Of a stretch of DNA of 9,842 nucleotides, positions 5,696 to 9,842 are shown piece after piece. The first letter of the stretch is position 1. Each line of letters starts with the position of its first letter. The stretch lies in the NCBI GenBank assembly GCA_002339125.1, contig DDJQ01000068.1, forward strand, positions 1 through 9,842, given 5' to 3'. The position numbers and the translations under genes are program-made. Below the pieces are notes generated by a model, which searched no databases, was not told the DNA's origin, and saw only the letters and a program-made list of their open reading frames with translations. The DNA comes from Alteromonadaceae bacterium UBA2620. Lineage in GTDB: Bacteria > Pseudomonadota > Gammaproteobacteria > Enterobacterales > Alteromonadaceae.

Positions 5696-7069
5696 TTACA
5701 GTTTAAACGCTCTAACCCGTTTACCTTTGATTTTACCTTCCCGAAATAGCTTTAATGCGCGTTTTACGCTGCGCCGTTTTACGGCCACAAAACTTTCGTT
5801 GGCCTGCACTTTAATTTTACCAATGTCCTCACCGGGCACATCCGCATCTTTGGTGAGTGCGCCCAGAATATCCCCGGGTCGCAATTTCGCTTTCTTACCT
5901 TCATTGAGATTCAGGCAAACAAACTCCGGCTCAATAATCCGATTGGCATGGAAACGCAGACTCTGCGCGCCTTTCTTTTTTAAATCCTGTTTGGTGTGAA
6001 TTTCGATCGCCGCCAGGGCCGCGCCTTCACTTTCACTCATCAGAGTGAACGCCATGCCCGGTTGCTGTGCCCGGCCAGCGCGGCCAATACGATGAATATG
6101 TGCATCAGGGTTTTCACTGACTTCATAGTTCACCACACAGTCTACGCCGGCGATATCCAGACCACGAGCCGCAACGTCTGTGGCCACCAGCACATTTAAG
6201 CAGTCACTGGCAAAGCGCATCAGCACCCGGTTACGGTCTACCTGCTCCATATCACCCTGAATTGCCGCCACCACAAAGCCTTCCTGGGCCAGCATATCGG
6301 CAACTTCCTGGGTGGTTCGTTTGGTTCGGCAGAACACCATAGCACTGTTGGGCTGCTCAGTGGTAAGTAATGCTTTTAAGGCATTAAACCGCTGCCCTTC
6401 TTCCACCGTGTATACCAGCTCACTCACGTTAGCACGCTGCTCAGAATCCACTTTAATCGATTCCGGGTCGCGTAAATAGGCCTGCGCCAAAGCAGTAGTT
6501 GCCTCGGTAAAGGTGGCTGAAAAGAACAAGGTTTGAACCGGCCCGCGTAAGCCGGCAAAAATCACCGCAAGGTCGTCGGTAAAGCCCATATCCAACATGC
6601 GGTCGGCTTCGTCGAACACACGCACTTTTAAATGCTTAAGCGTGATGCGTTTTTTCTGGACATGGTCCATAACCCGCCCTGGAGTGCCTACAATGATGTG
6701 GCATCCATGTCGTAGCGAGTTAATTTGTGGCCCCATTGGCTGACCACCACACAGCGTCAGCACCTTAGCATTTGGCATATCCTTGGCCAGCACACGACAC
6801 TGCTCTGCCACCTGCTCAGCTAACTCCCGGGTGGGGCACAGCACGATAGCCTGCATGGCGTTTTTGTTGAAGTTGAGTTGCTGCAAGCAACCTACTGCAA
6901 AGGCCAGGGTTTTACCCGATCCCGTCTGAGCCTGGGCTAACACATCCCGTCCGGCCAGAATGGCCGGCATACTCGCCTGCTGCACAGGACGAGGCGCAGT
7001 ATAGCCTGCACGAGCAATTGCCGAGATTAATTCAGGGCGCAGGTTGTAGTCGCTAAACAGTTCGCTCAT
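5696..7069 (-). CDS. dbpA: ATP-dependent RNA helicase DbpA (DEAD-box, 23S rRNA hairpin 92)
   Basis: A 457-residue DEAD-box helicase with all motifs in order: Q motif (PRPVQ, Q30), Walker A AQTGSGKT (47-54), PTRELA (79-84), TPGR (129-132), DEAD (153-156), SAT (184-186), VFCRTK (245-250), ATDVAARGLD (296-305) and HRIGRAGR (326-333). A C-terminal RNA-binding domain (about 383-457) ends in a basic tail (KIKGKRVRAFKL). In E. coli this DbpA-type domain binds hairpin 92 of 23S rRNA and directs the enzyme to late large-subunit assembly. I chose the ATG at 7069 rather than an in-frame ATG at 7135 for two reasons: the longer form would overlap pyrC by 59 bases, and the shorter form has exactly the E. 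coli DbpA length. There is no strong Shine-Dalgarno site; the pyrC stop lies 7 bases upstream, so translation may be coupled to pyrC. Confidence 0.95.
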   Translation of the reverse strand: MSELFSDYNLRPELISAIARAGYTAPRPVQQASMPAILAGRDVLAQAQTGSGKTLAFAVGCLQQLNFNKNAMQAIVLCPTRELAEQVAEQCRVLAKDMPNAKVLTLCGGQPMGPQINSLRHGCHIIVGTPGRVMDHVQKKRITLKHLKVRVFDEADRMLDMGFTDDLAVIFAGLRGPVQTLFFSATFTEATTALAQAYLRDPESIKVDSEQRANVSELVYTVEEGQRFNALKALLTTEQPNSAMVFCRTKRTTQEVADMLAQEGFVVAAIQGDMEQVDRNRVLMRFASDCLNVLVATDVAARGLDIAGVDCVVNYEVSENPDAHIHRIGRAGRAQQPGMAFTLMSESEGAALAAIEIHTKQDLKKKGAQSLRFHANRIIEPEFVCLNLNEGKKAKLRPGDILGALTKDADVPGEDIGKIKVQANESFVAVKRRSVKRALKLFREGKIKGKRVRAFKL

Positions 7070-7076
7070 AAATAAA

Positions 7077-8108
7077 TTAAGCCAGTTGCCAGTTAAGGGT
7101 TTGTCCGGCAAAAAACGGCACCATTTCAGTACCATCGGCCAGGGTAACCAGCTCCGGTACCTGCCAGCTTTCTTTCACCAGGGTAATAGTGCCTTTGTTG
7201 CGCGCCAGTCCGTAAAAATCCGGGCCATTGTTGCTGGCAAAGTCTTCAAACTTGTCCATAGCGCCCAGTTGCTCAAACACTTCGGCATAGAGTTCAATGG
7301 CACTCCACGCGCTGTAGCACCCCGCACAGCCACAGGCATTTTCTTTACGGTGCTTGGCATGGGGCGCTGAGTCGGTGCCTAAAAAGAATTTTTTGGAACC
7401 TGCCGCAACCACTTCCCGCAAACGCGCCTGGTGAGTATTACGTTTTAATACTGGTAAACAGTAGTTGTGCGGGCGAACTCCGCCCACCAGCAAATCATTA
7501 CGATTGAGTAATAAGTGTTGTGGGGTAATGGTCGCACCAACGTTATCACCGTGGGCCAGTACAAAATCGGCCGCATCGGCCGTGGTGATATGCTCAAAGA
7601 CCACTTTCAGCGCCGGAAAATCCTTAACAATCTTCACCATGTACTCGTCGATAAACACTTTTTCACGGTCGAAGATATCCACATGGGATTCGGTAACTTC
7701 ACCATGCACCAGCAGCAACATGCCATCTTTCTGCATTTGCTCAAACACCGGATAAAGCGCGTTAATGCCCTTTACCGCCGCATCAGAGTTAGTTGTTGCA
7801 CCAGCAGGATAGAGTTTACACGCAGTAACCCCGGCCGCTTTGGCTTCGGTAATATCTGCAGGGGTAGTTTCGTTTGTCAGGTACAGCGTCATTAACGGCT
7901 CAAACTGACTTCCTTCAGGGCGTGCTGCCAGGATCCGCTCTTTGTAAGCCATAGCGAGCGATGCATTCGTTATCGGCGGCACCAGGTTGGGCATTACAAT
8001 TGCGCGAGCAAAACAACGGGCCGTTGCCGGCACGGTTTCAGCTAACATTTCATTATCGCGAAAGTGAAGATGCCAGTCATCTGGCTGACGAATAGTGATA
8101 CTTTGCAT
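7077..8108 (-). CDS. pyrC: dihydroorotase (class II, PyrC)
   Basis: A 343-residue amidohydrolase that catalyses the reversible cyclisation of N-carbamoyl-L-aspartate to dihydroorotate, the third step of pyrimidine synthesis in the cytoplasm. The length is close to E. coli PyrC (about 348). Metal ligands are visible: HLHFRD (H13, H15), the carbamylated lysine K98 in ACKLYPAGATTNSD, H135 in LLVHGE, H173 in VFEHIT and D246 in FFLGTDSAPH. N41 (VMPNLVPP), the substrate-contacting region around RPHNYCLPVLK (212-222) and the KENACGCAGCYSA stretch (255-267) are also typical. It is the first gene of the pyrC-dbpA-ACT operon, with its own extended -10 promoter and a short leader that may form a hairpin over the G-rich ribosome-binding site. 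Confidence 0.97.
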   Translation of the reverse strand: MQSITIRQPDDWHLHFRDNEMLAETVPATARCFARAIVMPNLVPPITNASLAMAYKERILAARPEGSQFEPLMTLYLTNETTPADITEAKAAGVTACKLYPAGATTNSDAAVKGINALYPVFEQMQKDGMLLLVHGEVTESHVDIFDREKVFIDEYMVKIVKDFPALKVVFEHITTADAADFVLAHGDNVGATITPQHLLLNRNDLLVGGVRPHNYCLPVLKRNTHQARLREVVAAGSKKFFLGTDSAPHAKHRKENACGCAGCYSAWSAIELYAEVFEQLGAMDKFEDFASNNGPDFYGLARNKGTITLVKESWQVPELVTLADGTEMVPFFAGQTLNWQLA

Positions 8109-8120
8109 GGTCTGATGCCC

Positions 8121-8147
8121 CCGGAAACTCAGCTAAAGAAAATCCGG
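8121..8147 (-). promoter_or_regulatory. pyrC leader hairpin covering the ribosome-binding site
   Basis: In the minus-strand leader, CCGGA (8147-8143) can pair perfectly with TCCGG (8125-8121), which runs directly into the GGGGG Shine-Dalgarno stretch (8122-8118). The loop can form a further 3-bp stem (CTT with GAG). The 5' arm lies right where transcription should begin after the -10 box at 8156-8151. In E. coli, pyrC uses this layout: start-site choice that depends on the nucleotide pool decides whether the hairpin forms. Whether it works here is inference. Confidence 0.45.
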
Positions 8148-8150
8148 CGC

Positions 8151-8159
8151 AGTATAGCA
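8151..8159 (-). promoter_or_regulatory. extended -10 promoter of pyrC
   Basis: The minus strand reads TGCTATACT: a TGn extension and a 5/6 match to TATAAT. No convincing -35 box lies 16-18 bases upstream. The predicted start is within CCGGA (8147-8143), giving a leader of about 36-39 bases. This is the only good promoter in the 89 bases between pyrC and the upstream membrane-protein gene. Confidence 0.5.
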
Positions 8160-8197
8160 AGATAATCAGCGAAGTACCTTAAACACTTCCCGATTAG

Positions 8198-8866
8198 TTA
8201 ATCCTGGAGTACGTTGCAGTGGTTTCTGCGCTTAATCACTTCCATTTGAATCAACACGGCGCCCCGCATTATCACGCTGGCACCATTTAGTACCAACAAC
8301 GGCCATGCCTGGTTAAGCGGCATGGTCAGCCCGAAAAGTAATGTGCTGATATCTTTCACCAAAATACTTCTGAACAACCCAAACGATAGCGCGCCGATTT
8401 GCTTGTATTTATACAGTAGTAACCATTGGTGATAGGTTCCTTGTATCAATATAAGGGTCACGACGAGCATTAAGCCGTTGGCGCCAAGTTGAGCAAATAC
8501 AGGAAAAGGCCTGAACGTTATCGATGCAAAGCCTGCAACAAGAGCAACTGTTGCAGCCAATAGCGTTAGCGCTGTTACTTTGTTATGACGCTCCTGCCAG
8601 ATATGCCACAAAATAAACAGTGTAAGCAGCAGAGCACCGCATCGTGTCCAAACCAGATAATGGTTAAATGGCTCAACTGAAATGCCAAAAATAAAATTGG
8701 CATAAAAGGCAAAAAAACTGGACCCGAATTGGTTAAGCGATAAGCTTTGGGTGCCTGAGCCGTTTTGTTTGCGATGCCGGTATATATTGCTAATTTGCGC
8801 CCATAACCCTAGCCAGGTAAGAATAAATAATAGTGCGCTTATGGCTCCCAGGATGTGATACAACAT
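8198..8866 (-). CDS. seven-helix membrane protein, PQ-loop/SWEET-like
   Basis: A 222-residue membrane protein with about seven helices, at roughly residues 4-25, 48-64, 71-90, 97-116, 128-150, 163-181 and 186-210. Two related segments resemble PQ-loop repeats. The first is LGLWAQISNIYRHRK followed by SLSLNQFGSSFFAFYANF. The second is TYHQWLLLYKYKQ followed by ALSFGLFRSILVKDIS. In both, a helix leads to a short basic stretch and then a serine-containing helix start. The canonical Pro-Gln pair is replaced by Ala-Gln in the first and His-Gln in the second, so this is only a likely member. Such proteins transport sugars, amino acids or cystine. No partner gene identifies a substrate. The ATG at 8866 lacks a Shine-Dalgarno site, and no other start fits better. 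Confidence 0.7.
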   Translation of the reverse strand: MLYHILGAISALLFILTWLGLWAQISNIYRHRKQNGSGTQSLSLNQFGSSFFAFYANFIFGISVEPFNHYLVWTRCGALLLTLFILWHIWQERHNKVTALTLLAATVALVAGFASITFRPFPVFAQLGANGLMLVVTLILIQGTYHQWLLLYKYKQIGALSFGLFRSILVKDISTLLFGLTMPLNQAWPLLVLNGASVIMRGAVLIQMEVIKRRNHCNVLQD

Positions 8867-8877
8867 GGAGGTTTCGT

Positions 8878-8897
8878 TTGGCTTTTTAAAACGCCAA
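8878..8897. promoter_or_regulatory. 20-bp imperfect palindrome at a predicted transcription start, possible operator
   Basis: TTGGC and GCCAA at the ends enclose TTTT and AAAA arms with one mismatched pair, so 9 of 10 positions pair. It touches the candidate -10 box (8897-8902) and covers the predicted start site of the PQ-loop-like gene. That is where a repressor would bind. It could also be a chance AT-rich palindrome. Confidence 0.35.
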
Positions 8898-8905
8898 TTG
8901 TACCA
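8897..8905 (-). promoter_or_regulatory. candidate extended -10 promoter of the PQ-loop-like gene
   Basis: The minus strand reads TGGTACAAT: TGn plus a 5/6 match to TATAAT. Transcription would start near 8890, with a leader of about 24 bases before the ATG at 8866. No good -35 box is seen. Confidence 0.35.
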
Positions 8906-8941
8906 CGCCCCTATAGATTCGGATATCAGGCTCTATAATAT

Positions 8942-8963
8942 GGAGCTCTTTGCCGGAAGCTCC
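8942..8963. repeat. inverted repeat between the two membrane-protein genes
   Basis: GGAGCT and AGCTCC form a perfect 6-bp stem around a 10-base loop, just downstream of the stop codon of the DUF7010-like gene. On the minus strand the stem is followed by ATATTATAG, which is AT-rich but not a T-run, so it is at best a weak terminator. Confidence 0.35.
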
Positions 8964-8965
8964 CC

Positions 8966-9499
8966 TCATTTAATCTGCAAAGCTCGCCAGCGCATTTCCA
9001 GCACTGTAATGGCAAAGACATATAACCCAATAATCACCAGTGAAACAGCCAGGAAGCGATCTTCCGGGAACAGATACCATACTGCCACTATCAGTACCGT
9101 TCGCATTACACCATGCACAATGCCTATCCAGTGCTGAATGATCCAGGAAATGGGTAACCACATAAGCCCTGTTAAGACACCAATAGTCAGTGGTAACGAG
9201 GTGTAATCAACCAAAAAAAACGGTATTGCAATGGCGTAAACCAGCACAGCCATTCCAACAGATAACATAAACAAGTTATCAAACGTGTTTTTGGGGCGGC
9301 TTTTGTCCAGAAAATTTTCACCGGTAAATTTAGAAACTAAAAGCCCCAAATAGACAATTGAACCGGTTGCTGCGAAAGTTAGCAGGCTAAGCGCTACCGG
9401 CTCCAGGAACAGCGAACCAACAGCCACCACACACCAGGCTATAAGGCTGGCTATCGGGGTAGCAATTAAGCGGCGGTTCGCAAAATCCTTGATGAACAT
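8966..9499 (-). CDS. five- or six-helix membrane protein, DUF7010-like, function unknown
   Basis: A 177-residue very hydrophobic protein with helices at about residues 12-30, 35-56, 76-98, 102-122, 129-143 and 150-170. Between the second and third is a polar loop, SKFTGENFLDKSRPKNTFDN, which looks like the most conserved part. It resembles the DUF7010 group of small bacterial membrane proteins; I am not certain of that name, and no function is known to me. The N-terminus is odd: codons 1 to about 9 are antisense to codons of an EAL-domain fragment on the plus strand, so the present start may have been acquired by recombination. There is no good Shine-Dalgarno site before the ATG at 9499. The PQ-loop-like gene follows 99 bases downstream with its own candidate promoter. 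Confidence 0.65.
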   Translation of the reverse strand: MFIKDFANRRLIATPIASLIAWCVVAVGSLFLEPVALSLLTFAATGSIVYLGLLVSKFTGENFLDKSRPKNTFDNLFMLSVGMAVLVYAIAIPFFLVDYTSLPLTIGVLTGLMWLPISWIIQHWIGIVHGVMRTVLIVAVWYLFPEDRFLAVSLVIIGLYVFAITVLEMRWRALQIK

Positions 9500-9745
9500 T
9501 CTCTGTCACAGCATCAGCTTATGCTCGAAGTAACCGAGAGTGCAATGATGACCAATATCGATCAGGTATGCCACACCATGTCACGTATTTCAGAAGCAGG
9601 ATTGGTGTTTAGCATTGACGATTTCGGTACCGGCTTTTCTTCTTTAGCAATATTGCGTGATTTACCTATTGGGCAAATTAAGATTGACCGCTCATTTGTC
9701 AGTCAGATGGCTCAGTCAAACTCCGACTTTGCCATAGTGGAGTCA
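9476..9745 (+). pseudogene. EAL-domain (cyclic-di-GMP phosphodiesterase) fragment, broken at both ends
   Basis: About 90 codons of the middle of an EAL domain can be read in one frame. They start with VRKILDEHSLSQHQL and continue through the metal-binding EVTE motif, DDFGTGFSSL and the catalytic-lysine motif KIDRSF, ending at DFAIVES. EAL domains hydrolyse cyclic di-GMP. The EAL and NxS motifs upstream and the EGVE and QG motifs downstream are missing. A stop codon in frame (TAA at 9467-9469) closes the left side, and the frame ends at 9760 after a few residues that do not match. The left end lies inside the start of the membrane-protein gene, and the right end meets the IS630-like sequence. 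Translation from ATG 9521 is possible, but the product could not be active. Confidence 0.75.
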
Positions 9746-9747
9746 TA

Positions 9748-9842
9748 CCAATTGCATTAATTAATTGACCAAATTTGTCCACTCTCTCCAACAGAGACTT
9801 TTGACTCGCTCAACATCCGCAATGAATGTATTCCAGGCACGA
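9748..9842 (-). mobile_element. right-hand end of an IS630-family element, with the transposase C-terminus (partial)
   Basis: The minus strand encodes 26 codons and a TAA stop (9761-9763) that enter from beyond the window. The sequence RAWNTFIADVERVKSL followed by W...W resembles the C-terminus of IS630-family transposases, where an AWN motif is followed by R-(I/V)-(R/K)-S-L and a tryptophan. The EAL reading frame loses its match at 9745, and a TA dinucleotide lies at 9746-9747. IS630 elements insert at TA, so the element boundary is probably at 9748. Just inside this boundary, CAATT (9749-9753) and AATTG (9763-9767) form a short inverted repeat. The family call rests on a short stretch. Confidence 0.55.

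Noticed and set aside
7070..7135. Longer N-terminus for DbpA starting at 7135
   Set aside because: It would overlap the 3' end of pyrC, adds 22 residues unlike the family, and the 7069 start gives exactly the E. coli DbpA length.
8865..9137. 90-codon plus-strand reading frame between and across the two membrane-protein genes
   Set aside because: It overlaps the conserved membrane-protein gene on the other strand, resembles no family, and has no ribosome-binding site.
1..9842. CRISPR array, tRNA or rRNA genes, or a defence cluster
   Set aside because: No regularly spaced repeats, no cloverleaf or rRNA sequence, and no nuclease or toxin-antitoxin pair were seen.

Overview
The window looks like a piece of chromosome from a marine-type gammaproteobacterium, most likely an Alteromonadales relative. 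I base this on the E. coli-like pyrC and a dbpA-type helicase of exactly E. coli length, on the periplasmic flavoenzyme and cytochrome genes, on moderate GC, and on promoters and Shine-Dalgarno sites of ordinary proteobacterial form. No RNA genes and no CRISPR array are visible. Almost all genes lie on the minus strand; the plus strand carries only a CPBP protease, a truncated hydrolase and an EAL-domain fragment.

Layout from left to right. (1) 1-1060, minus: an RraA/HMG-aldolase-like gene followed 18 bases later by the start of an ABC exporter gene that runs out of the window. (2) 1201-2058, plus: a CPBP-family intramembrane protease, divergent from the aldolase gene. (3) 2072-4621, minus: a compact three-gene operon made of a Tat-exported FAD amine/amino-acid oxidase, a periplasmic c-type cytochrome and an exported RidA-family protein. 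(4) 4622-4922: a non-coding stretch holding the promoter of that operon. (5) 4923-5276, plus: the C-terminal remnant of an S9/alpha-beta hydrolase that has lost its nucleophile. (6) 5279-8108, minus: pyrC, dbpA and an ACT-domain protein in one tight operon, behind an extended -10 promoter with a leader that resembles the E. coli pyrC translational switch. (7) 8198-9499, minus: two hydrophobic membrane proteins, one PQ-loop-like and one of a DUF7010-like type. (8) 9476-9842: an EAL-domain fragment broken at both ends, and the 3' end of what looks like an IS630-family transposase.

The most interesting item is the three-gene operon at 2072-4621. The flavoenzyme would oxidise an amine or amino acid to an imine, the cytochrome would take the electrons (as CycN does for NicA2), and the RidA protein would hydrolyse the reactive imine. 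All three carry export signals, so the whole reaction would run in the periplasm. The second is the pyrC leader, where the 5' end of the transcript can pair with the ribosome-binding site. The third is the right end, where the first codons of a membrane-protein gene are antisense to a decayed EAL domain, which points to a recombination joint.
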